A stretch of 64,000 bases of DNA from Paenibacillus abyssi (GTDB lineage Bacteria; Bacillota; Bacilli; Paenibacillales; Paenibacillaceae), in contig NZ_BMGR01000013.1 in the NCBI RefSeq assembly GCF_014640295.1, positions 97,501 through 161,500 of the forward strand. Direction: 5' to 3'. This document shows positions 17,801-26,922 of the stretch, one piece after another. Made by a program: the position numbers and the translations under genes. The notes under the pieces were generated by a model, which was not told where the DNA came from, searched no databases, and was given only the letters and a program-made list of their open reading frames with translations. Numbering within the stretch: the first letter of the stretch is position 1; each line of letters begins with the position of its first letter.

Positions 17801-18363
17801 AGCTTCACATCATCGATATAAGCTCGCGTATCTGTGCCTGCCGCGCCATAATAGAAGGTGATTTGAGCAAATTCGGCGTCAGCCGGCGCGATGCCTTCGA
17901 GCGTTACATTGTCCCATACGCCGACCTTATTAGCCAGGATGCTGTTCGAGCTGCTGCTTAAATCTGCGCTGGAGCCTGCTTTTTTGTACCTCAGGTAGAC
18001 TCTTACGCTTTTGGATTCAACATAGACACTTGTAGTTACGCGGTAGGTTCCGCCTGCTGTGATTGGAATCAATTCACTGGCAACCTCGAGTGATTTTGAT
18101 GTCGAGTGGTCAGCCATATACAAGCTGTTCAAACCGGATGCAACGCGTTCCTGGCGAACGCTGACCTCAAGCCCGTCCGATGGCATGGCGGGATTTGCCG
18201 TCCATCCTAGATAACTGTCCGCAGACTGTTCAAAACCTCCATTAGGCACTGCGATCGGCTCATAAGTGACATTTTCTGCGCGGGCTGTCTGTGCTGCGGG
18301 AAACAAAGCCGGCACGGCCAATGCCGCGCTGAGCAGGATCGCGGTTAACCGTTTCCATTTCAT
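14893..18363 (-). CDS. large secreted propeller/Ig-like protein
   Basis: A secreted protein of 1156 residues. Signal peptide MKWKRLTAILLSAALAVPAL with cleavage near ARA-EN. Then come a carbohydrate-binding-like beta-sandwich (NGGFEQSADSYLGW...YIDDVKLEQ, residues about 30-190); a long beta-propeller-like region (about 200-890) with repeated D-G-x-I/L-Y/W-x-G/S patterns such as SDGNMYFSSNGTLYRY and GPDGLIWGILDG; a BIG2-type Ig domain (GGAAITYTSSDSGIVSVNGDQLTGVAPGTASITAAV); and an unassigned C-terminus. The start at 18363 has GGAGG 9 bases upstream; an ATG at 18369 is too close to it. It is divergent from the sugar-uptake operon, and might bind or cleave the same glycan. No catalytic motif was recognised. 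Confidence 0.82.
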   Translation of the reverse strand: MKWKRLTAILLSAALAVPALFPAAQTARAENVTYEPIAVPNGGFEQSADSYLGWTANPAMPSDGLEVSVRQERVASGLNSLYMADHSTSKSLEVASELIPITAGGTYRVTTSVYVESKSVRVYLRYKKAGSSADLSSSSNSILANKVGVWDNVTLEGIAPADAEFAQITFYYGAAGTDTRAYIDDVKLEQKVDTSTPLEVPYDPPVMIGDAVSYALSQSAAYGIGPDGRWEHYLTTVGSPVSFHVVDASTGALKFTQPISGSADTIWAIAKGSDGNMYFSSNGTLYRYLVAEQRIEALGVNPSNKQVFDLKASRDGKIYGSTYSNTNLGRVFEYDIASNTFLDLGVMKAGQQYARGLGVTDDYVYVGIGTSAHLMRYNRQTKEITEIVIPAKSGTNRTISEVDIYGGKLFAYSGNELYVMDEATGAHVTTLEFQTKIAPPSPDNPNLIYYKLRGDLYVYNIADNTATRIDGIPELPDDTAVKAHAWITPDSGPLAGRQVLAGMAAFGESFLYDPQSKQYAEHSAQVPASATAANVMETDGRYLYIGGYQRGMSIYDLERGEFIYNNKEFHQPEGIGFLGEAAYFGTYSGAVMYRLDMSKPLNYNELGEGNPGMVLDIEDNQDRPFTMTSGDGKLFIGTFPSYGQLGGALTILEETVNPADNSIQVQSETFRNIVPNQSLFGLAYHDGKIYGGTSIWGGLGVNPSEPEAKLFVFDTQTRQVTNVFTPRIPGVSGEVKLIGELSVGPDGLIWGILDGFVSQSAGYDAALFAMDPETLTIVKSKVITSSPFNTSKYRPYYIRWGDDGLIYSTIGRKLMAIDPKDLRSKQVIPGTVNLMTQSPDGSLFYAQGSKLHKVPVQLESAALTIGAGSVEVGSSTSASVSVMQKNGKQALLGGAAITYTSSDSGIVSVNGDQLTGVAPGTASITAAVTLDGRTLNAGPVLIEVTMPVPEVDENTIRIPAAIEEQPLDAELLQNILDTYKTVRIVAERTVVLPLAALENAKGNASVQIQTGQAEWTLKPGRLPLKQWSAALGESASSYHLRMNVTEQSAELMPKPSEGDMELLSPLYAFSMTLVNDKGETLLTPKPVKSYVERIIRLTEPPSSDAAVIMLEPESEKIHAVPHRIKGTEASFWNSGNGTYAVILKERSAKGKKDRRK

Positions 18364-18725
18364 GACCATTAACCTCCTTCAAATGTGCTCTCCCTTATTA
18401 TTCAATCGAATACATGGATGCAATTGGAAGAGAAATCGATTTGTTATCAAGACTAGCCTGCAAATATTTCCTTTGTCAATGGAAGAAATGACCATTAACC
18501 TCGTTAAATTGATTAAAAAATTCAAAAATTCGTTCGTTTTAAAGGAAAAATGTGATATTTAATTTTTTTTTTCTCTAAATAGCTGTTATAGAATCCTCTC
18601 CACAGAACCTTTAGATTTTCTTCTTTTTGTTAAGATTGCATTATTTTCTTGGCTTGCCTTCTCAAGCATAATAAACGCAGAAAGCGCATTCGGCATTACT
18701 TATCTCACCAAAAGGAGTCCTAAGC
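18364..18725. promoter_or_regulatory. divergent intergenic region
   Basis: An AT-rich stretch of about 360 bases between two genes reading outward. It must hold the promoters of both the secreted protein and the permease operon. A run of ten T lies near 18560. No convincing -35/-10 pair or operator could be fixed by eye; AGAAAGCGCATTCG near 18680 is a poor catabolite-response-like match. Confidence 0.35.
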
Positions 18726-19658
18726 ATGAAAGTGACACAGGCACATGCCAACAACCCCCGAACCTGGAAAACGATTGTCAAGGACTGGGATCTCTATCTC
18801 ATGCTTGTTCCAGGAATGATGTTCCTCTTCCTGCTGAAGTACACGCCAATGTACGGATTAATCATTGCTTTTCAGGATTTCAGCATCTTTAGAGGGATCG
18901 GAGGAAGCCCGTGGGTAGGTTTGAAACACTTTGAGAGGCTTATTGCAAATGACCAATTTCTGAATGTATTAATCAACACGATATTGATTAGCTTCTACAA
19001 GCTGATCTTTTTGTTTCCGGCACCGATTATCGTGGCTGTACTGCTCAATGAAATTCGGAAAATGATGTTTAAGCGCATTGTGCAATCGGTCATCTATCTG
19101 CCGCATTTTATTTCCTGGGTTATTATCAGCGGCTTGTTCATCAACATGCTCTCGCTGACTGACGGCATCGTCAATACCGTAATTGAATGGCTGGGCGGGG
19201 AACGCATCGCATTCTTTATGAACCAGAGTGCATTTCGTCCGCTGCTTGTCGTTACGGAAGGGTGGAAGGAAGTCGGCTGGGGTACGATCATTTACCTGGC
19301 GGCGATCGCATCGATCGATCCGCAGCTGTATGAAGCGGCCAAAATGGATGGCGCGAATAAATTTCAGCAGATGATCCATGTTACACTTCCCGGCATTTTT
19401 TCCACGATTGTACTGATGTTTATTCTGCGGCTCGGAAATATGCTGGAGGCGGGCACGGAGCAGATTCTCGTCATGTACAATCCGGTCGTCTATGACGTGG
19501 CCGATGTCATCGGAACGTATGTGTACAGGGTCGGAATCGGGGCATCCGATTACAGCTTCTCTACCGCGGTCGGCATGTTTGAGTCCGTTGTCGCTTTTGC
19601 GCTGGTCGTATCCGGCAACGCGATGTGCAAAAAGTTTCTCGGAAGGAGCATCTGGTAA
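18726..19658 (+). CDS. sugar ABC transporter permease (LplB type)
   Basis: Membrane protein of 310 residues with six predicted helices and the binding-protein-dependent transport loop EAAKMDGANKFQQMIHVTLPGI. It is of the LplB/YteP class that pairs with YtcP-type partners for oligosaccharide uptake in Paenibacillus. The N-terminal block DWDLYLMLVPGMMFLFLLKYTPMYGLIIAFQDF is typical. ATG 18726 follows AAAAGGAGTCC. It overlaps the partner gene by one base. No ATPase is encoded here, so a shared MsmX-type ATPase is expected elsewhere. Confidence 0.93.
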   Translation: MKVTQAHANNPRTWKTIVKDWDLYLMLVPGMMFLFLLKYTPMYGLIIAFQDFSIFRGIGGSPWVGLKHFERLIANDQFLNVLINTILISFYKLIFLFPAPIIVAVLLNEIRKMMFKRIVQSVIYLPHFISWVIISGLFINMLSLTDGIVNTVIEWLGGERIAFFMNQSAFRPLLVVTEGWKEVGWGTIIYLAAIASIDPQLYEAAKMDGANKFQQMIHVTLPGIFSTIVLMFILRLGNMLEAGTEQILVMYNPVVYDVADVIGTYVYRVGIGASDYSFSTAVGMFESVVAFALVVSGNAMCKKFLGRSIW

Positions 19659-20584
19659 TGGAACTGACAAAACCGGCCTTGAAACGGCGCGATAAGCAAA
19701 ATCTCATCAAAGAATCGTTCGGAGAACGGGTGTTCAATGTTCTCAATTACAGCTTCTTTATCGTACTTGGCATCATCACGCTGTTCCCGTTTCTCAATGT
19801 CATTGCGAAATCATTCAGCAGTGAAGCGGCAGTGGTGTCGGGCATCGTAACGGTCTTTCCCATTGATTTTCAGGTCGGCACCTATGAACTGGTGCTCGGC
19901 AACACGCAGTTCCTGAATTCCTTTAAAATAACGATCTTAGTCACGGTCGTCGGCACCTTCGCTTCGCTGCTCATGACGGTATTAGCCGCTTATCCGCTGT
20001 CCAAGCCGAACTTGAAATTCAGGAAGCCGCTGCTGCTGATCTATGTGTTCACGATGCTGTTTAACGGCGGCATCATTCCAACGTACCTGGTCATGCGCGA
20101 GTTGGAGCTCGTGAACACGATCTGGGCGCTCTTTGTTCCAGGCCTGATCAACGTCTTCTATATGCTGATTGTCAAAAATTTCTTCGAAGCCCTTCCGGAC
20201 AGTCTGGAGGAATCGGCTAAGCTCGACGGCGCTTCGAACATGAGGATTCTGTTCAGCATTATTCTGCCGCTATCGAAGCCGGTACTGGCTACGGTTGGAC
20301 TTTTCTATGCGGTATTGCTGTGGAATAGTTACTTCAACGCGATGATCTATATCACCTCGCCGGAATTAAAGACGCTGCAGCTCTATTTGAAGGAATTGAT
20401 CGCATCTACGCAAGAGGTGCTGACCACCGCAGGACAGATTGACGTTAACCGCGATTTGAATCAGGCTCCTGAAGCCGTTCGTGCAGCCTCGATCGTGACG
20501 GCTACGATCCCGATTCTGCTTGTGTATCCGTTTTTGCAGAAGCATTTTGTCAAAGGCGTGCTCGTCGGCTCTGTAAAGGGCTGA
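19658..20584 (+). CDS. sugar ABC transporter permease (YtcP type)
   Basis: Partner permease of 308 residues, six helices, with the loop ESAKLDGASNMRILFSIILPLSKPV. It is of the YtcP/YesQ class. The true start is ATG 19658 (TAATG overlap with the preceding stop) because GGAAGGAG lies 9 bases before it; the frame can be read from GTG 19625 but that lies inside the previous gene. It ends in a clear terminator at 20601, so the permeases form one transcript apart from the downstream receptor gene. Confidence 0.92.
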   Translation: MELTKPALKRRDKQNLIKESFGERVFNVLNYSFFIVLGIITLFPFLNVIAKSFSSEAAVVSGIVTVFPIDFQVGTYELVLGNTQFLNSFKITILVTVVGTFASLLMTVLAAYPLSKPNLKFRKPLLLIYVFTMLFNGGIIPTYLVMRELELVNTIWALFVPGLINVFYMLIVKNFFEALPDSLEESAKLDGASNMRILFSIILPLSKPVLATVGLFYAVLLWNSYFNAMIYITSPELKTLQLYLKELIASTQEVLTTAGQIDVNRDLNQAPEAVRAASIVTATIPILLVYPFLQKHFVKGVLVGSVKG

Positions 20585-20600
20585 ATAACATGTAATAAAT

Positions 20601-20645
20601 CCCTTTCATTTCCACATTTTTACCTTGTGGGGATGAAGGGTTTTT
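20601..20645 (+). terminator. intrinsic terminator after permease pair
   Basis: CCCTTTCATTTCCACA (from 20601) pairs with TGTGGGGATGAAGGG (20626-20640), with G-U pairs, followed by five T. Confidence 0.8.
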
Positions 20646-20702
20646 CTGTTATCATAGGCTTTATTACACAGGCTGTATTATACAGAGTTTGGGGGCGGGA
20701 AC

Positions 20703-22274
20703 TTGATTAAAGCGATACTTGTTGATGATGAGCCCATGACAAGAAACGGGCTGCGGCGGTTTGTGGATTGGGGACGGATCGGGATCGAGATTGCCGGCGA
20801 AGCGGAGGATGGCATTGAAGCGTATGAGCAATTCATTCTGCTGCGGCCGGAGCTTGTATTATGCGATGTCCGGATGCCCCGTATGGACGGGATCGAATTC
20901 GCGCAGCGAATCCGCCAGATTGATCCGGATTGCAAAATCATCTTCTTAAGCGGTTACAACGATGTCGAATATTTAAAATCCGCAATTAAGCTGAAAGCCG
21001 TTGATTATATGCTCAAACCGATTCAGATGGCTGAGCTGGCCGAATTGCTGGAAGAAACAGTGAAGTCCATTCGTGCATCTAGATCAGAACAGCAGGAGCT
21101 GGATGCGATGCGGGATCAATTTGACCGCAGCAAGCCGGAGCTGATGGAGCGGCTGCTGAAGACCATTCTGCAGCTTTCTCCGGTTTCCGGGCCCGGGTAT
21201 GAAGCGATCGAAGAGGACATAACACGGCTGCAGGCTTCCTTTCCTCTGAAGGGTTACTATCAATGCATCGTATTCGGCTTTCAAAACGACGATGCAAGGC
21301 TGCGTTGGAAGGAGGAGGCTGGTGCTGAAGCGGCTTCGGCCGGGCTGCCCGCGTTGACCGCCTTGGTGGACGGCATCGGGATCGCTTGTGTGGCGCTGTC
21401 CTCGCAGCGCAATGACGACCGGCTCGGCATGTGGTTAAACCGCTTGACCAGGCGCAAAGGGCAAGAAGAACAGCAAGGGGTTGTCGCCGGGGCCGGGGAT
21501 GCGTTCCCTCATTTGAACGGCTGCGGGACTTCTTATGAGCAAGCTTTAAAAGCTCTTTCCCATCGATTTTACAGAGGCTGGAACACAGTGATCTGGTATA
21601 ACAATCTGCCGACGGACAGCCATCAGTCGGGTTTATTTGATAAACAAGCCTTTATCAGGTTTGAGGAGCTGCTTAGAGGCAAGCAGCTGCAGGCGGCCGC
21701 GCAATGGCTGGACCAGATCATCAACGAGCTGCTGTTGTTTACCCCGATGGACGTGGAGGCTGTGCGCAAGAAGCTGTTCCGCTGGTACGTGGCGATGACC
21801 CGGGTTTACTCGGAAACGATGTGGGAATTCGAGAACGACCAGTTATGGGCGACAATGTTCGTCTCCGGCGAGCTGTATACGATCCGCAAATTTATGATGC
21901 ACCGGCTGGACATCATTCAGGAAGCGCTGGAGCAGACGGATTCAAGCGACAAGACAGTGATTCGCGACATCATCCGGTTCATTCAAGAGAACTATAACAA
22001 GGATGTATCGATTAATACGGTGGCGGGCCATGTCCATCTGGCCCCGACCTATATGTGCATTTTGTTTAAGAAAGAAAAGGGCGTATCGATCAACGATTAT
22101 ATTACCCAATACCGGATTGAACAGGCCAAGCGGCTGCTGCGCGACCGGAAGCTGAAGCTGTATGAGGTATCGGCACAGGTTGGCTATCAGGATGCCAATT
22201 ATTTTGCCAAGGTGTTCCGCAAACTGACCGGGGTCATTCCTTCGCAATACCGGGATACCCTCCAGGAAGACTGA
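20703..22274 (+). CDS. response regulator, AraC type (YesN-like)
   Basis: Response regulator of 523 residues. The CheY-like receiver (residues 1-125) has the phospho-acceptor in LCDVRMPRMDG and the conserved Lys in DYMLKPI. The C-terminal 100 residues are an AraC/XylS double helix-turn-helix (VSINTVAGHVHLAPTYMCILFKKEKGVSINDYITQYRIEQAKRLL). The start is TTG 20703 after GGGGGCGGG. It overlaps the sensor gene by one base. A small palindrome CTGTATTATACAG lies at 20673-20685 just ahead. It likely turns on the sugar-use genes on either side. Confidence 0.92.
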   Translation: MIKAILVDDEPMTRNGLRRFVDWGRIGIEIAGEAEDGIEAYEQFILLRPELVLCDVRMPRMDGIEFAQRIRQIDPDCKIIFLSGYNDVEYLKSAIKLKAVDYMLKPIQMAELAELLEETVKSIRASRSEQQELDAMRDQFDRSKPELMERLLKTILQLSPVSGPGYEAIEEDITRLQASFPLKGYYQCIVFGFQNDDARLRWKEEAGAEAASAGLPALTALVDGIGIACVALSSQRNDDRLGMWLNRLTRRKGQEEQQGVVAGAGDAFPHLNGCGTSYEQALKALSHRFYRGWNTVIWYNNLPTDSHQSGLFDKQAFIRFEELLRGKQLQAAAQWLDQIINELLLFTPMDVEAVRKKLFRWYVAMTRVYSETMWEFENDQLWATMFVSGELYTIRKFMMHRLDIIQEALEQTDSSDKTVIRDIIRFIQENYNKDVSINTVAGHVHLAPTYMCILFKKEKGVSINDYITQYRIEQAKRLLRDRKLKLYEVSAQVGYQDANYFAKVFRKLTGVIPSQYRDTLQED

Positions 22275-24058
22275 TGAAGCTGGAGAATGTGCTTCGCCAA
22301 AAATTGTCGCGCGTCCGGATCAAAACGAAGCTTATGCTGGTATTTTTAGCTCTGATCTTTATCACGGTCGGATTGGTGTCCCTCATTATTTACCAAAATA
22401 CAATCCGCATCCTGGAAAACCGCGTCGAGCAAACGACTGAACGGGCGATCAATCAAGCTAACTCGTTCCTCTCATACAAGCTCAGCAATGTAAAGGACGT
22501 TTCCAGTATATTGTTTATGAACACCGAGCTGAACGATACATTGAACGCCGGGAAAGCGGGCACATCGCTGAGCAGGCAAATCGATGACTATCATAAAATA
22601 TTGAATATTTTAAGGTCGGCCCAAAACAGCCGTGAAATCTACAGCATCCGGCTTTATGTGAAATCCAGCAGTATTTATACACGGGAAAACAGCGCGATTT
22701 TTGCCTTGTCCAAGATCGAACAGGAGGCTTGGTACAAAGAGATGCTGGTCAATTCGGAAGGGATCTACTGCCGGTCGACCTATGAACATGATTATTACGG
22801 AGAACGGGGCAAGCAAAATATTGTATCCTGCGTTCGTCCACTGTATTCGAATGGATTCGGCGGAGAAGTGTTGGGCGTCCTGTCGATTGATATTCTGGAA
22901 GACACGTTCCAACAGATCATTAAAGAGACGCAGATTACGACAACCGGCAAGGTCTATCTGGTGGATAAAATGAACCGCGTCATCTCCAGCGACGACCCGT
23001 CCGATATCGGTCAGGCCGTCGATGAGGTCGATATGCGGTCTCATATTGTGATAAACAAGCGAATTGACGGGACAAGCTGGGGACTGGTTGCCCACATTCC
23101 GATGGAAGAAATCTATGCGGAGAGCCGCCAATGGTCTTATCAGTTATATGCCGTATTATTTGTCGTTACCATTTTCGGAGTGACGCTGGCCGCAGCTTTT
23201 TCGGAGGGGCTGACGCGCCGGATCGGGCCGCTGCTGCAGCAGATCAAGAAGATTGAATCGGAGAATTGGGATTCGCATACCCCGGTGACCTCGAATGATG
23301 AGATCGGTGTATTGCAGTCTCATTTAAATCAGATGAGCGAGAATATGCGCCGGTTGATTCAGGAGAAATATAAGACAGAAGCAGAGAAGAAAGCGGCACA
23401 GCTGCAGGCGCTGCATGCGCAGATCAACCCGCACTTCCTGTACAACACGTTGGATCTGATCCATTGGATGGCGATGGATAAGGGCGCGGGCGAGATCAGC
23501 GATGTTGCCGGCCAGCTGTCGAGTTTCTTCCGGATCAGCCTCAGTCAAGGGCGTGACGTCATTCCGATCATTGATGAGCTGGAGCATGTAAGAACTTATC
23601 TGGATATACAAAACCGCCGCTTTGGCGGGCAGATTGATTATACGATCGATGCGGATCCTGAGCTTCTTCAGTTGAAAACGGTCAAGCTGATTCTGCAGCC
23701 TGTCGTCGAAAACGCGGTGCTGCATGGCATCCGGGAGAAGCGGGGCAAATCAGGCTGCATTCGAATTACATGTTATTTACATGGGGATAAGGTTGAATTT
23801 ACCGTTGAAGATGACGGAGTGGGAATAAGCAAACATAAACTCAATGAGCTGAACAGCGACTCGCTGAATACAGGCTACGGCATCCGCAACGTGAAGGACA
23901 AGCTGAAGCTCTATTTCGGTAAAGATTCGGAGGTAACCTATGAACCGGCTGAACAAGGCGGTACCCGGGTCCGAATCCGCATTCCGGTTACCTTGGAGGA
24001 TATAAAGCCCAGGGAGATGGGCGAGGAAGCATATCAGGACAACAAAGCAAGCATCTAA
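22274..24058 (+). CDS. sensor histidine kinase (YesM-like)
   Basis: Kinase of 594 residues, HPK7/LytS-YesM type. Two membrane helices (about residues 18-40 and 288-308) flank a large extracellular Cache-like sensor; HAMP follows; the phospho-His is in HAQINPHFLYNTLD, and the ATPase domain has LQPVVENAVLHGI, DDGVGI and GTRVRI boxes. It shares a one-base overlap with the regulator, so the two form a pair sensing an extracellular sugar or the loaded receptor encoded next. Confidence 0.93.
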   Translation: MKLENVLRQKLSRVRIKTKLMLVFLALIFITVGLVSLIIYQNTIRILENRVEQTTERAINQANSFLSYKLSNVKDVSSILFMNTELNDTLNAGKAGTSLSRQIDDYHKILNILRSAQNSREIYSIRLYVKSSSIYTRENSAIFALSKIEQEAWYKEMLVNSEGIYCRSTYEHDYYGERGKQNIVSCVRPLYSNGFGGEVLGVLSIDILEDTFQQIIKETQITTTGKVYLVDKMNRVISSDDPSDIGQAVDEVDMRSHIVINKRIDGTSWGLVAHIPMEEIYAESRQWSYQLYAVLFVVTIFGVTLAAAFSEGLTRRIGPLLQQIKKIESENWDSHTPVTSNDEIGVLQSHLNQMSENMRRLIQEKYKTEAEKKAAQLQALHAQINPHFLYNTLDLIHWMAMDKGAGEISDVAGQLSSFFRISLSQGRDVIPIIDELEHVRTYLDIQNRRFGGQIDYTIDADPELLQLKTVKLILQPVVENAVLHGIREKRGKSGCIRITCYLHGDKVEFTVEDDGVGISKHKLNELNSDSLNTGYGIRNVKDKLKLYFGKDSEVTYEPAEQGGTRVRIRIPVTLEDIKPREMGEEAYQDNKASI

Positions 24059-24136
24059 AGACAAATACAGACACGCGGGCGCGTGATAAGCTTGAAATCA
24101 GGAAAAGAAAACACTTTCATAAATGGGGGAGATACA

Positions 24137-25642
24137 GTGAACAAGAAATTAAGTATCGGTATCGTCTGCGTATTGATCTTGGCCATGCTCGCTGCTTGCG
24201 GCAGCAATAACGGGTCATATAACGGGAACAGTAACCCGGCAACTGGCAACGGCGGAGCGTCCGCGGAGCAGGAGAAGCCTGTTCTGAAGCAGCTCGGCTT
24301 CCAACGGAACTTCGATCCCAACAAGGATCCGGTTGCCGCTTTCCTGGAGGAGAAGACAGGTTACAAAGTGGAGTATGAAACGCTGCCGCTTGAGAACCCG
24401 GATGACAAGCTGAATCTGTTAATGGCCAACAACGAGCCGTATGACATCGTTAAGCTCTCCGGCGCACAATACAATCGCCTTGCTGTTCAAGGCGCGCTCG
24501 AACCGCTGGATGAGCTGCTTGCGCAGCATGGTCAAAACTTGCTGAAAGAAACACCGGCTGAGTTTTTCGAGAACGCTAAAGTAGATGGTCAAATCTATGG
24601 TATTCCGGAGAAACATCCGCGCGGATTTGTCGGCAGTGCGCTTGCGATACGCCAAGGGCTGCTCGATGAGCTGAATATGCAGGTTCCAACAACAATTGAT
24701 GAGTTCTATAACTTGTTAAAAGCGATTAAGGAACAAAAGGGTATTGTGCCTTTAACCGGATTTGAAAGTATGATCCCTGAAATTTCCGGTGCTTTCGGTG
24801 TAGTAACAAGCTTTGACGTTCAAGACGGCAAATTGATTCACCGCCTGGAAGGGCCGGGAATGAAAGAGTATCTTGCATTTATGAATAAGCTCTATAGTGA
24901 AGGGTTGATCGACCCTGAATGGCCGGTGAACAAACCGGAGACAATTCAACAAAAGTTTGCGACCGGCAAAGCCGGCATCATGACGTACGGATGGGGAATT
25001 GCGCCTGCTGTAACCGAAGCGCTCAACAAGAACATTCCGGATTCGAAAATTACGCTGATCACCTCCTTGAAGGGTGAGGACGGACAAATCGGCAACTGGA
25101 TTCAGGGAGGCGGCGTCAGCTGGTATATCGCGATACCTAAATCCTCCAAAAATAAAGAAGCAGCTATGAAATATATGAACATGAAGGTGGAGCCGGAGCT
25201 GTTCAAGGAGCTGGCGATCGGTGAAGAAGGCGTCCATTATACGAAAGAGAGCGACGGGAAGATGTTTCCGGTTCTGCCGGCATTCAATGAGGCGCGAGGC
25301 AACTCCGACTGGTTCATGACCAGCACCGATGCTTCGGAATTCGAAGAGCTCTGGATGCTTCGCGTACGCAAGGATGCTGTGCTGTACGCAACCTTCGAGG
25401 AAATACAGGAGAAGCAGCTCTCCTTTTCGAAAAGCGACCCTACACTGCTTGCGCCGCCGCTGCCGGTTGTTGCCAACAATCTGCAAAAGCTGAACAAGGC
25501 GGAGAACGATTATGTGATTAAGGTTATGGCCGGCGCTGAAACGCTGGATGGGTATGATAAATTCGTAGCGGATTGGAAATCGCAAGGCGGTGCCGATTTG
25601 CTGGCTGAGCTGTCGGCTTGGTATGACGAATCGCAGAAATAA
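24137..25642 (+). CDS. extracellular solute-binding lipoprotein (LipO type)
   Basis: Receptor of 501 residues for the LplB/YtcP importer. The signal peptide KKLSIGIVCVLILAMLAAC ends in lipobox LAAC; a Ser/Asn/Gly-rich linker is followed by an SBP_bac_1-like domain (LEEKTGYKVEYETLPLENPDDKLNLLMA; GKAGIMTYGWG). Start GTG 24137 has GGGGGAG 5 bases upstream; an upstream in-frame start at 24083 lacks one. The ligand is an oligosaccharide, not identified. A strong terminator follows. Confidence 0.9.
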   Translation: MNKKLSIGIVCVLILAMLAACGSNNGSYNGNSNPATGNGGASAEQEKPVLKQLGFQRNFDPNKDPVAAFLEEKTGYKVEYETLPLENPDDKLNLLMANNEPYDIVKLSGAQYNRLAVQGALEPLDELLAQHGQNLLKETPAEFFENAKVDGQIYGIPEKHPRGFVGSALAIRQGLLDELNMQVPTTIDEFYNLLKAIKEQKGIVPLTGFESMIPEISGAFGVVTSFDVQDGKLIHRLEGPGMKEYLAFMNKLYSEGLIDPEWPVNKPETIQQKFATGKAGIMTYGWGIAPAVTEALNKNIPDSKITLITSLKGEDGQIGNWIQGGGVSWYIAIPKSSKNKEAAMKYMNMKVEPELFKELAIGEEGVHYTKESDGKMFPVLPAFNEARGNSDWFMTSTDASEFEELWMLRVRKDAVLYATFEEIQEKQLSFSKSDPTLLAPPLPVVANNLQKLNKAENDYVIKVMAGAETLDGYDKFVADWKSQGGADLLAELSAWYDESQK

Positions 25643-25650
25643 TGAAGCTG

Positions 25651-25682
25651 AAGCCGGGATGGCAGCATCCCGGCTTTCTTCT
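25651..25682 (+). terminator. intrinsic terminator after solute-binding gene
   Basis: Perfect stem AAGCCGGGATG (25651-25661) / CATCCCGGCTT (25666-25676) with loop GCAG, then TTCTTCT. Confidence 0.85.
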
Positions 25683-25801
25683 ATATAAATACCTAAAGAT
25701 ATTCCTTGTTTTCGTAAGATCCTATGGATGACTGACCGGCTGTTTCTGAGGTTAAATAGAAGGATAGAATTGTGTTCAGCTTAGAGAAGGAGGGTTTTGT
25801 T

Positions 25802-26698
25802 ATGCCGTCTATTGCTGCTGCAGTACATCCTGCCGGTACAGCTGGTTTTGATAAACGCTATTTAGAGCGTGCAATTACGCTGAGCCATGTTACGCTCTAT
25901 CAGGTGCGTGACTGGTGCGGTTACGAGCTGGAAGGACGCTCCACAGCACAGGCACACCTGCTGATCTATATGCTGTCCGGGAACGGCATGGCAGCGGTTG
26001 ATGGACACCGGGTCCATCTGCCGCAGCGGCATTTCATCCGGGTCGAGCCGGGTCGAAGCTATCGGATCGATACGGCAGAACGTTCGAATGAGGCGATGAG
26101 ACTCGTGTCCGTGGAGGTGCAGCCGGTAACCGGGAGTAAGCGTCTGGCAGCCGTTTTTCAATCAGGCACAGACAGCCAGGCGATACATGATACGGCAGGC
26201 ATGGACGAACTCTTCTTTGAGCTGATGCAGGAATTACAGATACATGACCGTTATACACAGACGATGCTGGATAGCCTGATCAACCGGATGATTGTCCAGA
26301 TGGGCAGATTAATAGACGGGGCTGTCAGTACGGCAAACGGCAAACAGAGGGTATTAAATAAGAAAGAACTCGTCTACCAGACGGTGCAGTACATTGACCG
26401 GCATATTGAACATATTGACGAGCTTGGCCAGGTCGCCGAGGAATTAGGATACAGCTATTCACATCTGTCGCACGCGTTTCGGGCGGAGATGGGCGTTCCC
26501 CTGCAGGTGTATTGGGTGAAGCGCCGTATGATGAGGGCGATGAACAGGCTGCAAACCGGGCGCTGCAGCATTACGCAAATATCCGAGGATTTGAGCTATC
26601 AATCGATTCATTCCTTCAGTAAAGCATTTAAAAAGGTGACCGGCTTTACGCCGTCTGAATATCAGAGTCTCTATGGAAAAGGATCGGGTTATAGATAG
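25802..26698 (+). CDS. AraC family transcriptional regulator
   Basis: Regulator of 298 residues. The N-terminal cupin-like part (LLIYMLSGNGMAAVDGHRVHLPQRHFIRVEPGRSYRID) should bind a small ligand; the C-terminal AraC double helix-turn-helix (IDELGQVAEELGYSYSHLSHAFRAEMGVPLQVYWVKRR... SITQISEDLSYQSIHSFSKAFKKVTGFTPSEY) binds DNA. ATG 25802 has GAAGGAGGG upstream; the GTG at 25772 does not. It precedes the catabolic genes and most likely controls them. Confidence 0.9.
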   Translation: MPSIAAAVHPAGTAGFDKRYLERAITLSHVTLYQVRDWCGYELEGRSTAQAHLLIYMLSGNGMAAVDGHRVHLPQRHFIRVEPGRSYRIDTAERSNEAMRLVSVEVQPVTGSKRLAAVFQSGTDSQAIHDTAGMDELFFELMQELQIHDRYTQTMLDSLINRMIVQMGRLIDGAVSTANGKQRVLNKKELVYQTVQYIDRHIEHIDELGQVAEELGYSYSHLSHAFRAEMGVPLQVYWVKRRMMRAMNRLQTGRCSITQISEDLSYQSIHSFSKAFKKVTGFTPSEYQSLYGKGSGYR

Positions 26699-26922
26699 AT
26701 TCATATTTGATCATTATGGTTGTTGAATATGATTGAAAAATGCAGAATAAATATTTTTTAGCGCATTTCTTCCCTTTGGTCTATAATAAAATGGAACTTC
26801 TGTACCTGCCTCCCAGTTTACCTTGATCTTTTGGTAGGGTTAATAGGCTTGGTGTAGGTGAGAAGCGGGGAGGCTTTATGCCGCCCGTAAAATCAGAATT
26901 ATGTATAGAAAAGGGTGGAATG

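Noticed and set aside
18969..19670. Minus-strand frame of 233 codons under the first sugar permease
   Set aside because: Shadow of a clear permease gene, with no motif and no ribosome binding site.
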